In this document: positions 20,683-30,751 of the stretch, one piece after another
Position numbering within the stretch: position 1 is the first letter of the stretch
Layout: each line of letters opens with the position of its first letter
Assembly (NCBI GenBank): GCA_004292955.1
Contig: RDXX01000039.1
Span: 62,001-126,000 of the forward strand
DNA length: 64,000 nucleotides
DNA from: Oscillatoriales cyanobacterium
GTDB taxonomy: Bacteria > Cyanobacteriota > Cyanobacteriia > Cyanobacteriales > Microcoleaceae
Reading direction: 5' to 3'
Notes under the pieces: model-generated
What the model saw: the letters and a program-made list of their open reading frames with translations, nothing else
Told to the model about the DNA's origin: nothing
Databases searched by the model: none
Translations under genes and position numbers: made by a program

Positions 20683-21116
20683 ATTTTTTATGGTTGATAG
20701 CTGTCAAGCTGAAAACTTAGATCTTGTTATCTAAGCTACCATTCTTGCCTCTACTGCGGTGACAAAAGCCTACGATTTGCAACTAAGCTTAAAATTTTGC
20801 TAAGTTTCTTAACATAACTCTCAGTTGACTGTTGACTGTTGACTGTTGACTGTTGACTGTTGAGGGCCACCTCTACCTGGAAGGAAGAGGATTCGAGTAA
20901 TGAATAGTCTGCTTTTAATTTTTGCCGATCGGGCGGGCGGGCTTTAAACCAATTCTTTAGCGTAAATAAATTTAACTTGACTTTTCAAAAAGAATGTGAT
21001 ATGTAGAGTTGGTTTAAGCGGAGATTAACCTTAGACTTATTGCATACGATCTGCGATCGGGCAACCGCAGAGCAACACAGTCCAACGCAGATAATTTGTA
21101 GACACCAGCCTTGGTG

Positions 21117-21593
21117 CTATTCGCCTTCAACTTTTTCAGTATTGCCACCCTTCACCCAACCTTCGCGATTGCCATCCTCAACTCGAATTCGCTGCCACTC
21201 TTTGTCCGGCGAATCTTCCAAAACCACAACTTTTTCCTTATAACCTACACCGCCAATGCGGTTTGAGTCTCGGTTGCCACTATCCCGAAGAATTAAGCCG
21301 ATCGGCTGAGTTACCAGAGCTCGGTAAGCTCCCGGTTCCAGGGGTTTCTCAGACGCAGCATCGCCAGACGCAGCATCGCTAGACGTAGACACTGGGCTGG
21401 CCTTGGCTGTTGACTTCGCCCCAGCACCGGCAATCTGAGCTGCTGTTTTGTCGTTGGGAAAAACAGGTCTGTCGGGCACAGTAGTTAGCTTAGCGGCAAA
21501 GTAAAGTGCAGCCGCCACGCTAGCGCCTGCCATCAGCACGATCGCTAGCAGAAAACCCACTAAAAACTTGAAAACGCTATATATACTGTTCAT
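21117..21593 (-). CDS. SH3-like domain membrane-anchored protein
   Basis: MNSIYSVFKFLVGFLLAIVLMAG; C-terminal SH3b-like VVLEDSPDKEWQRIRVEDGNREGWV; start at 21593 because the upstream extension is only heptamer repeat. Confidence 0.7.
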   Translation of the reverse strand: MNSIYSVFKFLVGFLLAIVLMAGASVAAALYFAAKLTTVPDRPVFPNDKTAAQIAGAGAKSTAKASPVSTSSDAASGDAASEKPLEPGAYRALVTQPIGLILRDSGNRDSNRIGGVGYKEKVVVLEDSPDKEWQRIRVEDGNREGWVKGGNTEKVEGE

Positions 21594-21604
21594 AGGGCGG
21601 AAGA

Positions 21605-21735
21605 GTTGACAGTTGACAGTTGACAGTTGACAGTTGACAGTTGACAGTTGACAGTTGACAGTTGACAGTTGACAGTTGACAGTTGACAGTTGACAGTTGA
21701 CATGCGAAAGAGAAGGGTTGACAGTTGACAGTTGA
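21605..21735. repeat. heptanucleotide tandem array (TTGACAG)n, about 14 units plus short satellite
   Basis: agttgacagttgacag... directly upstream of SH3-like gene start. Confidence 0.95.
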
Positions 21736-21829
21736 CCGAAGGAACAAGGAAGAGCGAATGGGGAAATTTGGGTTCGATGGGATAGACGCTGGGAGGGAAA
21801 TTTCAGATTCGGGCGAAGGCCGAATGCTT

Positions 21830-21948
21830 GGGAGCATCTCAGTTTTACAAGAAGCATTTTTTATTGTAGTGCGAGCGTCCCCGCTCGCGTGCTTATAAAC
21901 CCACGCGAGTTCTCGACAGCACTATAAATGCAAAACTAAGATGCTCCC
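21830..21948. mobile_element. MITE, TIR GGGAGCATCTCAGTTTT, 8-bp TSD GAATGCTT (copy 1)
   Basis: gaatgctt|GGGAGCATCTCAGTTTT...AAAACTAAGATGCTCCC|gaatgctt. Confidence 0.85.
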
Positions 21949-21978
21949 GAATGCTTTCTGCACAATGTTTTCGATCGA

Positions 21979-23487
21979 CTATCCCTGAATCCGGCGGCTC
22001 AAACTGCCGTATCTAGAAGCAAGGCGAGCTTTCCCCGCCGCCGCCCAATCTTGCAAAAATTGGATTTGCTCGCTCGCCGTTCGGGCTAACGGCACCATCT
22101 GACTAGCTGATTCTAAAATATCATCTGTGGTAAAGTCTCGATTTTGGCTAAACCCAATGTGCATTGCTTCAATCAAAGTTTGCTCGATTTCGGCTCCTGA
22201 AAAATCGGGAGTTTCGTAAGCCAAGCGCTCTAAGTCATAATTTTTGATGCTGTGCGATCGCAACCGCAACAAATGTACCTCAAAAATCGCCCGCCGTTCC
22301 TCCTGACTTGGCAAACCTACAAAAAATATTTCGTCAAACCTGCCTTTTCTCAGCATTTCCGGCGGTAAAGACTGGATGTTGTTCGCCGTGGCGACGACAA
22401 ACACCGGTGAAGTTTTTTCGCCCAACCAAGTAATAAAAGTTCCGAACACGCGGCTGGTTGTCCCCGAATCGCCTTTACCATCCAATCCCGAAAAAGCTTT
22501 GTCAATCTCGTCAATCCACAGCACGCAAGGCGCCAAAGCTTCCGCTAGCTGAATCATTTGTCTGGTGCGCGATTCTGATTCCCCGACTAATCCGGCAAAC
22601 AAGCGCCCGACATCCAACCGCAGCAAGGGCAAATGCCAGTGGTGAGCGATCGCCTTTGCAGTTAAGGATTTGCCGGTGCCTTGAATTCCGACTAATAACA
22701 AGCCTCTGGGATGCGGCAAACCGTATTGGCGGGCGCGATCGGAAAAAGCACCACCGCGCCGCAGCAGCCATTCTTTGAGATTGTCCAAACCGCCGATATC
22801 GGAGATGTTTTCGCGGGCTGGGTAAAAATCGAGAATTTGAGTTTGGCGGATGGTTTGGCGTTTTTCTTCTAAAATCAGCTCCGCGTCGTCGGGATGCAGT
22901 TCGCCTCTGGTGGCGATCGCCTTTGCTAAAACTCGGCGGATTCGTTCGATCGACAGACCTTGACAGGAGCGCACCGTTTCGTCCAGCAAACGCCCCTCAA
23001 TCGCTTGTCCGGTAGCCCCTAACAGCCTTTCTACCTCAATTTTGATTTCCGCCGCCGCAGGCAGTGGAAACTCCAAAACTGTGATTACTTCGCTGAGGTC
23101 TTCGGGGATCGAAGTTATCGGAGATACGATGACTATATTTTTGGGTACAGATTTGAGGAGTCTCGCCAAATTTCGCAACTTTCTGGAAATTGAGACATCT
23201 TCTAAAAAGCGCTGAAAGTCTCGCAAAATAAAGATTGCTGGTGCGGATGCCGGCAATTTTTCAAGAAACTCTAAAGCTTGTAGCGGGTTGCGCTTGCCAA
23301 AACCCGCATCGTTGGGATTGCCTTGATAGCCATCTACAAAATCCCAGATGTAGACGGCGCGAGAACCCTGTTTTTTGGCGCATTGGGCGATCGCGACTTC
23401 GACGCGCTCTTCTTCCCGTGTGGGAATGTAGATTAGGGGGTAGCGCGATCGTAGCAGCAGTTCAAACTCGTCGCTAAAAATAGTCAT
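21979..23487 (-). CDS. ycf46: AAA+ ATPase, Ycf46-like
   Basis: N-terminus DEFELLLRSRYPLIYIPTREEERVE; Walker A VGIQGTGKSLTAKAIA; IDEIDKAF. Confidence 0.9.
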   Translation of the reverse strand: MTIFSDEFELLLRSRYPLIYIPTREEERVEVAIAQCAKKQGSRAVYIWDFVDGYQGNPNDAGFGKRNPLQALEFLEKLPASAPAIFILRDFQRFLEDVSISRKLRNLARLLKSVPKNIVIVSPITSIPEDLSEVITVLEFPLPAAAEIKIEVERLLGATGQAIEGRLLDETVRSCQGLSIERIRRVLAKAIATRGELHPDDAELILEEKRQTIRQTQILDFYPARENISDIGGLDNLKEWLLRRGGAFSDRARQYGLPHPRGLLLVGIQGTGKSLTAKAIAHHWHLPLLRLDVGRLFAGLVGESESRTRQMIQLAEALAPCVLWIDEIDKAFSGLDGKGDSGTTSRVFGTFITWLGEKTSPVFVVATANNIQSLPPEMLRKGRFDEIFFVGLPSQEERRAIFEVHLLRLRSHSIKNYDLERLAYETPDFSGAEIEQTLIEAMHIGFSQNRDFTTDDILESASQMVPLARTASEQIQFLQDWAAAGKARLASRYGSLSRRIQG

Positions 23488-23806
23488 TTGTCATTTGTCA
23501 GTTGTCATTTGTCAGTTGTCAGTTGTCAGTTGTCAGTTGGTAGGGGCGGTGGATGGTGCGTGCCCGCCCTCAGCAGTCATTAGTCAGCAGTCATTAGTTA
23601 GCTGGTTTGATTTTTTTTGCCCTGGTTATTGCACAGTTATTCGTTGTTCTCCCAATTCTGAAAAGTATGGCTACATATAGATTGTTGTAGGCGCGATGAT
23701 GATATCTGTAGGCACAAGGCACACGGCATGGAGCCGTATCCGGCGCGGGTAGCTGGGACTTTTAAATTGGTATAAGAATAAGATTGAGGATTGTAGCAAT
23801 AATTTT

Positions 23807-24442
23807 TTAAATTGGTATTAGCAACTGCCAACTGCCAACTGCCAACTGCCAACTGCCAACTGCCAACTGCCAACTGCCAACTGCCAACTGCCAACTGCCA
23901 ACTGCCAACTGCCAACTGCCAGGCAATTGCCGTTTAAGTGCCGCCAGAGACGCCCAGCGACTGTCAGAGACTGTTTCTGAACTTTCTGTCTCTTCTGCAT
24001 CATCTTCATTTAAATCTATTCCCGGACATTCAACATCGCATAGCTGTTTGTGTGGCAGTTCCAAACACATTTGTTGGTAAACCCAATCAGTCGGAGAGAA
24101 AGAGCCTGTGGGAGATAAATTTTCCACCAAATCTTCTAAATCAACTTCAAATTCTCCTGAACTTGCATCAGGATCGCTCACTTTTTCTTCGAGCCAAATT
24201 ATTTCCGATGATTGGATTTTTAAACGGTGATTGTATTGTTTCAAGCATCTGTGACAGCTAAGAGTCACAATTGTTTCAGCTTTCGCCTTCACCTCAAGAA
24301 AATTACCTTTGTGAGTAACTTGCAGCCGCCCCCGCACGGGAGTCAGACTTTCTAAATCGGGGAGAATTTCTTCAAAATCAATGACCTCTTTCCGCTCGGT
24401 TTTTGCGAGTAGGTGAGGGATATAAATTGTCTCCATAATCAT
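23807..24442 (-). CDS. DUF177/YceD family protein with repeat-derived C-terminal tail
   Basis: [14 protein letters not shown]...DLEDLVENL...[14 protein letters not shown] followed by (GSWQLAV)n. Confidence 0.82.
   Translation of the reverse strand: MIMETIYIPHLLAKTERKEVIDFEEILPDLESLTPVRGRLQVTHKGNFLEVKAKAETIVTLSCHRCLKQYNHRLKIQSSEIIWLEEKVSDPDASSGEFEVDLEDLVENLSPTGSFSPTDWVYQQMCLELPHKQLCDVECPGIDLNEDDAEETESSETVSDSRWASLAALKRQLPGSWQLAVGSWQLAVGSWQLAVGSWQLAVGSWQLLIPI
23820..23921. repeat. heptanucleotide tandem array (AACTGCC)n, about 14 units
   Basis: caactgccaactgcc... forming the 3' end of the DUF177 ORF. Confidence 0.95.
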
Positions 24443-24687
24443 CTTTCGCCGTTTTATTATCCTCGTCTCAAGTCACAAGCCAGTCGATTTTAGATTTTAG
24501 ATTTTAGATTTTAGATTTATTTCACAGATGAATCTGGGAGCTTAAACACGATTCTAAAATTTTCGGATATCTACTTTTGGCATCGGGGCTTGTACTTGTT
24601 TTTGGGCGGGTAAAAAGTTAAAAGTCAAAAGGAATAGCTCTTTTTTGGCTTTTTCCTTTTTCCTTTTTTCTTTTTTCCTTGTTACCG

Positions 24688-25173
24688 TCAGCGCAGTCGC
24701 ACTACCAAACGCCGATCGGCATCTTGTCCTTGACTGTAAGTTTCTATATCCTCACATTCGCTCAAAAAACTGTGTACTTGACGGCGTTCTGCCGAAGACA
24801 GCGATTTGAGTTCAACTTCCCCTCCAGTCGATCGCGCTTGATCTGCTGCGTACTCTGCCATCGATCGCAATTCTGCTTGTCGCCGGATGCGATAGCCGTT
24901 CAGTTCGACTGTATAAGCAATGGGTTCATCTGATTCGTGAGCGATGTTCGCAACTGTGTTGCAGAGGTACTGAATCGCATCTAGTACATTACCGTCTGGG
25001 CCGATTAAGATAGCAACTTGTTCGGGTGTCAGATTGCTTTCATCTATTGTCATCCAATAGCAATCATCTTGCTGTTGGCTTACCACTGTTGAGGGAATTG
25101 CGGACAGTTTTAGCAATTCTTCTAACCATTGCTGTCCGCGCTGCATTTCTGATTCTTTCATTTTAACAATCAA
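24688..25173 (-). CDS. Jag/KhpB-like R3H-domain RNA-binding protein
   Basis: [16 protein letters not shown] and R3H-like [14 protein letters not shown]; adjacent to yidC. Confidence 0.88.
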   Translation of the reverse strand: MIVKMKESEMQRGQQWLEELLKLSAIPSTVVSQQQDDCYWMTIDESNLTPEQVAILIGPDGNVLDAIQYLCNTVANIAHESDEPIAYTVELNGYRIRRQAELRSMAEYAADQARSTGGEVELKSLSSAERRQVHSFLSECEDIETYSQGQDADRRLVVRLR

Positions 25174-26318
25174 GCCTTTTTCTTAGAACGGCCCGGCTCA
25201 AAGGGAAGTGCATCTAATCCCTGTTCTTTTTTTGTTTTCGCTTCTGCTTCGTCCACGATTTTTTGGAGATTTTCGGGCAGCGGTTCTCTAGACAAAATAA
25301 ACGATTGAACTGTTTGGAAGATGTTAGCAATCAGCATATACATCAACACGCCGGCGGGCAGCGGGAAGAACAAAAACATCCCCGAAAATATCACTGGCGT
25401 CAGTTTGTTGACTGTAGCCTGTTGGGGATTGTCGTTTGGCCCTTGTGCTTGTCCCGAAAGAGTTTGGTTGATATACAAACTGATACCGAAGCCGAGGATC
25501 ATCACCAAAATATCCCAGTGGATTGTGCCGTCTGGGTCGATCGCGCCCACGCGGCCTAGAGCTTCGATAAACAGGAATCCTTTGTTGGTAGCCAATCCGG
25601 GGATTGTGCCTTGAACTGTGGCTTCACCGGTCGCTAAAGCCACGATGTTGCCCTGTTCGTCTACCTTGACGAATTCTTCGCCTTTGATGACTTTCCAACT
25701 GGGAACAAAGTCAATTTCGCTCTTATTTTCTGCCGCTAGAGCTTGGAGAGGTTTACCGTCTGGGGTCTTAAATTCAACCTTGGTTGTATCGCCGACTCCG
25801 AGTTTGTCACCTGCTGGAATCACGCCCACAACTGGAGCGTGAAATGTACCCGTCACGTAAATATTTTGTGGTGGCGTAGCAAAGGCTTGCGGTTGAACAG
25901 TTTCGATTTGTTCTTTCGGCAAAACTTGGACGTTGACGCTGTAATTTACGTCAGAAAAAGGCGAACCCCTCAGCGTTGCAAACAGTGCAAACAGCACCGG
26001 CATTTGCAGCACCAACGGGAAGCATCCTGCTAGAGGATTGCCAAATTCTTTGTATACTTTGCTCATTTCCTCCTGCTGTTTGGCAGGATTTTCTTTATAC
26101 AGTTTTTGAATTTGATCTACTCGCTCTTTCATCAACGGCTGCGCTACTTTCATGCGCCGCATATTGCGAAGAGAGCCTGCATTTAGAGGATAGAGAGCAA
26201 AGCGAATCACGAGCGTCAGAGCTACGATCGCTAAACCGTAGCTTGGCACGATCCCGTAGAAAAAATCTAGGATCGGCAGCATTAGGTTGTTGGAGAGAAA
26301 CGAGATACCAAAATCCAT
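25170..26318 (-). CDS. yidC: membrane protein insertase YidC
   Basis: [20 protein letters not shown]...[24 protein letters not shown]; 4-bp overlap with jag-like gene. Confidence 0.93.
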   Translation of the reverse strand: MDFGISFLSNNLMLPILDFFYGIVPSYGLAIVALTLVIRFALYPLNAGSLRNMRRMKVAQPLMKERVDQIQKLYKENPAKQQEEMSKVYKEFGNPLAGCFPLVLQMPVLFALFATLRGSPFSDVNYSVNVQVLPKEQIETVQPQAFATPPQNIYVTGTFHAPVVGVIPAGDKLGVGDTTKVEFKTPDGKPLQALAAENKSEIDFVPSWKVIKGEEFVKVDEQGNIVALATGEATVQGTIPGLATNKGFLFIEALGRVGAIDPDGTIHWDILVMILGFGISLYINQTLSGQAQGPNDNPQQATVNKLTPVIFSGMFLFFPLPAGVLMYMLIANIFQTVQSFILSREPLPENLQKIVDEAEAKTKKEQGLDALPFEPGRSKKKA

Positions 26319-26650
26319 TCGCTTTGAGTTAATTTAGGTGCTCTTAGTTTACTGTTGAGAACTATTTTTACCCGCTGAATGCGGGCCGTCTCAACTTTTA
26401 GGCTTTTGTCTCTATCTTAGGACATTGCCTGTCGATCGACCGCCCGCTACCAGATTTTTGTAATGACTAAAGCCAATACTCGCGCTGACTTCACCCAAAA
26501 AACGCACGCAAACGCCCGACAATCGTCATAAATATCCCCAAATTTTAGACTAAGAGTTCAACCTGGCAGATTCATCTGTGGAGTAAATCTCAAATCAAAA
26601 AATGGAAAATCGACAGATTTCGCCTTCAAATCAGGGTAAAAGCCTTTCGG

Positions 26651-27046
26651 TTATTTAGCTTTTGCTGCTGCGTTGGCTTTTTGAGCTGCTGCGGGCAGTT
26701 TTTCGTTAATGTAGTCATAGACTGCTCGAAATTTCGGAATCGATCGCAGTTCCAAGCGGCTGCCATTTTTCATGGTCAGCACCATGTCTCCGTAAGTCCC
26801 GAAACCCCGAGGTACTGTGACAATTTTGACTATATCTGAGTAGATAACGTCGATGCGATCGCCCCCCATCCAACCGCTAGTTACGGACACTCGGCGGTTG
26901 GTGATCCGGTAGCGCAGCCACAGAGCCCGAACAATTGCTCCTACTGCGAGGGGGATTCCCACGACAGTCAGCCCCAGGAGTAAGTTGATAATCAAGTCTC
27001 CCAGCGCGGGGCCGCCTTCATAATATACTTCCTCTCGAATTCCCAT
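26651..27046 (-). CDS. PH-domain (bPH2-like) membrane protein
   Basis: YRITNRRVSVTSGWMGGDRIDVIYSDIVKIVTVPRGFGTYGD. Confidence 0.78.
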   Translation of the reverse strand: MGIREEVYYEGGPALGDLIINLLLGLTVVGIPLAVGAIVRALWLRYRITNRRVSVTSGWMGGDRIDVIYSDIVKIVTVPRGFGTYGDMVLTMKNGSRLELRSIPKFRAVYDYINEKLPAAAQKANAAAKAK

Positions 27047-27422
27047 CTAGTACCTCGGCTTCTACCAACAACTGCTCTAATTCTTGCAGAATTTCTGCAT
27101 AATTGCACTCTTGTGCGATCGGACGCACCACAATTACTAAATCCCATCCGAATTTTAATCGGGGCAATAGCTGTCGCAAAGCGGCGCGAATCTGGCGCTT
27201 GATCCGGTTGCGGACTACAGCGCGCTTGCTGACTTTCAAGCTGATAGAAATGCCTGTGCGACTCGGTTGCAAGGATTTATCGGCTGTGGGTTTGCCAATC
27301 TCGACGCTTTTGGGTTTGCGTAGAGCTCTTAAGCTGAAATGAGCGGAGTTGCGGCGGATTCCCTTGCGGTAAACGGCGCTGAAGTCTTTTCGGTGCTTGA
27401 GTCGGTTTGTCAGGGGCAACAT
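27018..27422 (-). CDS. rnpA: ribonuclease P protein component
   Basis: MLPLTNRLKHRKDFSAVYRKG...KVSKRAVVRNRIKRQIRAALR. Confidence 0.95.
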   Translation of the reverse strand: MLPLTNRLKHRKDFSAVYRKGIRRNSAHFSLRALRKPKSVEIGKPTADKSLQPSRTGISISLKVSKRAVVRNRIKRQIRAALRQLLPRLKFGWDLVIVVRPIAQECNYAEILQELEQLLVEAEVLDGNSRGSIL

Positions 27423-27459
27423 GGTGGCTGCGTGCGATCGGGCTCATTCTTGGGCCGTG

Positions 27460-27597
27460 CTAGACTGCGAGGCGGTGACGACCTTTGCTGCGGCGTGCTT
27501 TGATTACCAATCGACCAGTTGCGGTACGCATTCTGGCGCGAAAACCGGATGTTCTTTTTCTTTTGCGGCTGGTTCCGTGCAGGGTTTGCTGTGTCAT
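27460..27597 (-). CDS. rpmH: 50S ribosomal protein L34 (below ORF-track cutoff)
   Basis: Manual translation [45 protein letters not shown]. Confidence 0.95.
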   Translation of the reverse strand: MTQQTLHGTSRKRKRTSGFRARMRTATGRLVIKARRSKGRHRLAV

Positions 27598-27886
27598 TTC
27601 GATTTCTCCCGTCTTGTTACTTTACTTTTGATTAATATTCACAATCTTCTAGTATACCATAGAGTGGTTTTCTTGGCAATAATATTTTTCCGAGTTGATA
27701 TGTATTGAGAGTTGAGTTAAGTTGCGATCGCAGCCTTGAATGATTGGTCAAGGCTATAATCCCGACTTATTTAAAAAATGTGGTTTATGAACGGCTGACA
27801 TCTCTTGAAAGCATTGCCAAAAGAATTTGATGTTTGAAAAACAATGGGTTAAAATGCCAAATATTATAACCAACCGGAAAAAACAG

Positions 27887-28285
27887 ATGGATGCCACAGT
27901 ATTAAATCCTAATCCGAATCCTAATGAAAAAGTGACTATTGTCCGCACAGAAAGGGGGCTTACGATCGCGGGAACACGCATAACTCTTTATGATGTAATA
28001 GATCATCTCAAAGCCCACTATCCCCCTAAATTCATTCGCGATGTATTTAACCTTACGGATGAGCAGTTGGGCGCTGCCATTTCCTACATTGAGGCGCACC
28101 AGACAGATGTAGAAGCTGAGTATCAAGAAGTTTTGAAATCAGCCGAAGAAACTCGCCAGTATTGGGAAGAACGCAACCGCGAACGCTTTGCTCGCATAGC
28201 TGCAACTCCCCCTCGCTCTGAATATGAAGCTGCGCGAGTCAAACTTCAGCAACGCAAAGTGCAGCGGGAAGCAACAAAGCAATGA
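27887..28285 (+). CDS. DUF433 domain protein (antitoxin-like)
   Basis: GLTIAGTRITLYDVIDHLKAHYPPKFIRDVFNLTDEQ; start taken at MDATVLNPNPNPNE. Confidence 0.8.
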   Translation: MDATVLNPNPNPNEKVTIVRTERGLTIAGTRITLYDVIDHLKAHYPPKFIRDVFNLTDEQLGAAISYIEAHQTDVEAEYQEVLKSAEETRQYWEERNRERFARIAATPPRSEYEAARVKLQQRKVQREATKQ

Positions 28286-28674
28286 TGATTCTGGCTGACT
28301 ACAATTTGAATCGGCAAGCTCTCTTGCTTTCTGGAAGTCTGGTGGCAGGAGGGTGGTTAGATATTGCTCCCATTCGGTTAGTGACATTTCAAGATATTGG
28401 CTTAGCGTCTAATAGCGACGATCGAGTTGTTTGGCGATTGGCTCAATCTAATCAAATGCTTTTATTGACAGCAAACCGTAATGCAAAGGGTGAAGACTCT
28501 CTGGAACAGGTGATGCGCGAAGAAAATGAGCCAACTTCATTTCCCATTATCACGATTGGCGACCCGGATCGCGTTAACGAATATGATTATCGAGAGCGTT
28601 GTGTTGAAAAGCTTGTAGAAATCGCGATCGATATCCAAGACTATATGGGAGCAGGTAGGTTATTTATTCCGTAA
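28282..28674 (+). CDS. PIN-like (DUF5615-type) toxin-like protein
   Basis: MMILADYNLNRQALLL...SNQMLLLTANRNAKGEDSLEQ; 4-bp overlap with DUF433 gene. Confidence 0.72.
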   Translation: MMILADYNLNRQALLLSGSLVAGGWLDIAPIRLVTFQDIGLASNSDDRVVWRLAQSNQMLLLTANRNAKGEDSLEQVMREENEPTSFPIITIGDPDRVNEYDYRERCVEKLVEIAIDIQDYMGAGRLFIP

Positions 28675-28905
28675 ACAGATATATCAATACTTCGGACAGT
28701 TTTTCTATGGCCCAATGACTTATCCTCTATGACTTTGAGCCACTGTGGATAATTAAATCAAAGTCATGTCCACCCCTGACTGTCCGGAGTATTGGTGTAC
28801 CAATCTGTTGTTGAATCGAAGAGTGTCCCTTACCCGAAATATAGCAGATTTCAGGTAAGCGAACTATGTTGATTTAGGCGATCGCAAAAATGCCAGTTTC
28901 CTAAC

Positions 28906-30543
28906 TTAGATATTGCAGCTCATATCGTCAGATAATTGACTGAAACGAGCATTTTCCCGATAGTCTACCGGACAGTCAATCACGCAGGGGACATCTTGAG
29001 CTAGCGCTTCCTTCAGTATAGGAATAAAATCGGTGGCGGATTCCACGCGATAGCCTTTTAAACCCATACTTTCGGCATATTTTACAAAATCGGGATTGCC
29101 AAATTTCACGAAATGTGAATGACCAAAGTGATCTTCCTGCTTCCATTCAATTAACCCGTAGCCGCCGTCATTAAAGATGAGAGTGACAAAATTAGTACCG
29201 ACGCGCAACGCAGTTTCTAACTCTTGAGAGTTCATCATAAAACCGCCGTCGCCGGTGGCTGCTACTACTTTGCGATCGGGATAAACGAGTTTTGCAGCCA
29301 CCGCCCCCGGAATCGCAATCCCCATCGCAGCAAATCCGTTGGATATTAAACAGGTATTCGGGCGATCGCAATGATAGTGCCGCGCGATCCACATTTTGTG
29401 AGCCCCCACATCAGATATGAGAATATCTTCCGGGCCCAGCACTTGCCGCAAATCGTAAATCAGTTTTTGTGGCTTGATCGGGAAACCATCATCCTTAGCA
29501 TATTGTTCGTACCCAGCGCGAATATCTGCCCGCAATTGCTTAGCAAAAGGATCAGTCTTCTCCATGCGATCGGCACGCTGCAAAATTTCATTGAGCGAAT
29601 CCGAAATATCCCCCACAACTTCTACAACAGGAATATAACTGCTATCAACTTCTGCTGGCAGAGCTCCTACGTGAATAATCGGAATTTTGCCGTCAGGATT
29701 CCACTTTTTCGGGGAATATTCAATTAAATCGTAGCCAACAGCAATCACTAAATCCGTTTCTTCAAAAGCACAGCTAATGTAATCCCGTTTTTGCAATCCC
29801 GTCGTCCAAAGTGCCAAAGGATGAGTGTAAGGAATTACGCCTTTGCCCATAAAAGTATTAGCGACGGGAATATTTAATCGAGTCGCAAATTCTGTCAAAG
29901 CATCGCTAGCATTAGCCCGAATCGTGCCATTTCCTACTAAAAGCAAAGGACTTTTCGCCTTGGAAATTGCCACAGCAGCTTTATTCAGACTTTGGTAAGC
30001 ACCAAAAGTTTTTTCGCGGTTATCTTTAGTGAGCGGCTCTCCTTCGACAGGCATTGCTGCGATGTTTTCGGGCAAGTCAATGTGAACTGCTCCCGGTTTT
30101 TCACTCTGAGCTACTTTAAAGGCTTTGCGGACAATTTCTGATGTCGTACTGGGGCGGACAATTTGAGCATTCCACTTAGTAACCGGAGCAAACATAGCCA
30201 CCAAGTCCAAATATTGGTGCGATTCTATGTGCATTCTATCCGTGCCGACTTGTCCGGTAATTGCTACTAGAGGAGCGCCGTCTAAATTCGCATCAGCAAC
30301 GCCTGTAATTAAGTTAGTTGCGCCGGGGCCCAAGGTGGACAAGCAAACGCCTGCTTTGCCGGTAAGGCGGCCGTAAACGTCTGCCATGAAAGCGGCGCCT
30401 TGTTCGTGGCGAGTAGTAATAAATTTAATTGAAGAGTGTCTTAGGGCTTCTAAAACTTCTAAATTTTCTTCTCCGGGAAGTCCGAAGACGTATTCTACGC
30501 CTTCATTTTCTAAACATTTGACCAAGAGTTGAGCTGTGTTCAT
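28906..30543 (-). CDS. ThDP-dependent acetolactate-synthase-like enzyme; candidate 2-oxoglutarate decarboxylase
   Basis: EYVFGLPGEENLEVLEAL, ThDP motif GDGGFMMNSQELETALR; adjacent to SSADH. Confidence 0.85.
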   Translation of the reverse strand: MNTAQLLVKCLENEGVEYVFGLPGEENLEVLEALRHSSIKFITTRHEQGAAFMADVYGRLTGKAGVCLSTLGPGATNLITGVADANLDGAPLVAITGQVGTDRMHIESHQYLDLVAMFAPVTKWNAQIVRPSTTSEIVRKAFKVAQSEKPGAVHIDLPENIAAMPVEGEPLTKDNREKTFGAYQSLNKAAVAISKAKSPLLLVGNGTIRANASDALTEFATRLNIPVANTFMGKGVIPYTHPLALWTTGLQKRDYISCAFEETDLVIAVGYDLIEYSPKKWNPDGKIPIIHVGALPAEVDSSYIPVVEVVGDISDSLNEILQRADRMEKTDPFAKQLRADIRAGYEQYAKDDGFPIKPQKLIYDLRQVLGPEDILISDVGAHKMWIARHYHCDRPNTCLISNGFAAMGIAIPGAVAAKLVYPDRKVVAATGDGGFMMNSQELETALRVGTNFVTLIFNDGGYGLIEWKQEDHFGHSHFVKFGNPDFVKYAESMGLKGYRVESATDFIPILKEALAQDVPCVIDCPVDYRENARFSQLSDDMSCNI

Positions 30544-30751
30544 TTCCGTTTTTTCCTCGGTTACTCAGGATTTGTTGTTCTCAAACAATTTACAAGGTTG
30601 GGATTTATTGTACAACTTTTGAGGCTGACAAAGTTTTTAGCCGCCCTCAGTCAACTTCTTGCAAAAATCTAATGTTGAATTTTTAACCGCAGATCAACGC
30701 GAATTAACGCAGATGGATTGAGGTTTTTGCAAGAAGCCGATCGAGCTTTAC

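Noticed and set aside
21605-21735. Array of TTGACA as multiple sigma-70 -35 boxes
   Set aside because: Match is a by-product of the heptamer; no phased -10 elements and arrays occur in both orientations regardless of genes
21594-21857. N-terminal extension of SH3-like protein (STVNCQL repeats)
   Set aside because: Purely translated heptamer repeat upstream of a good Met and TM segment; less likely real than the DUF177 C-terminal tail
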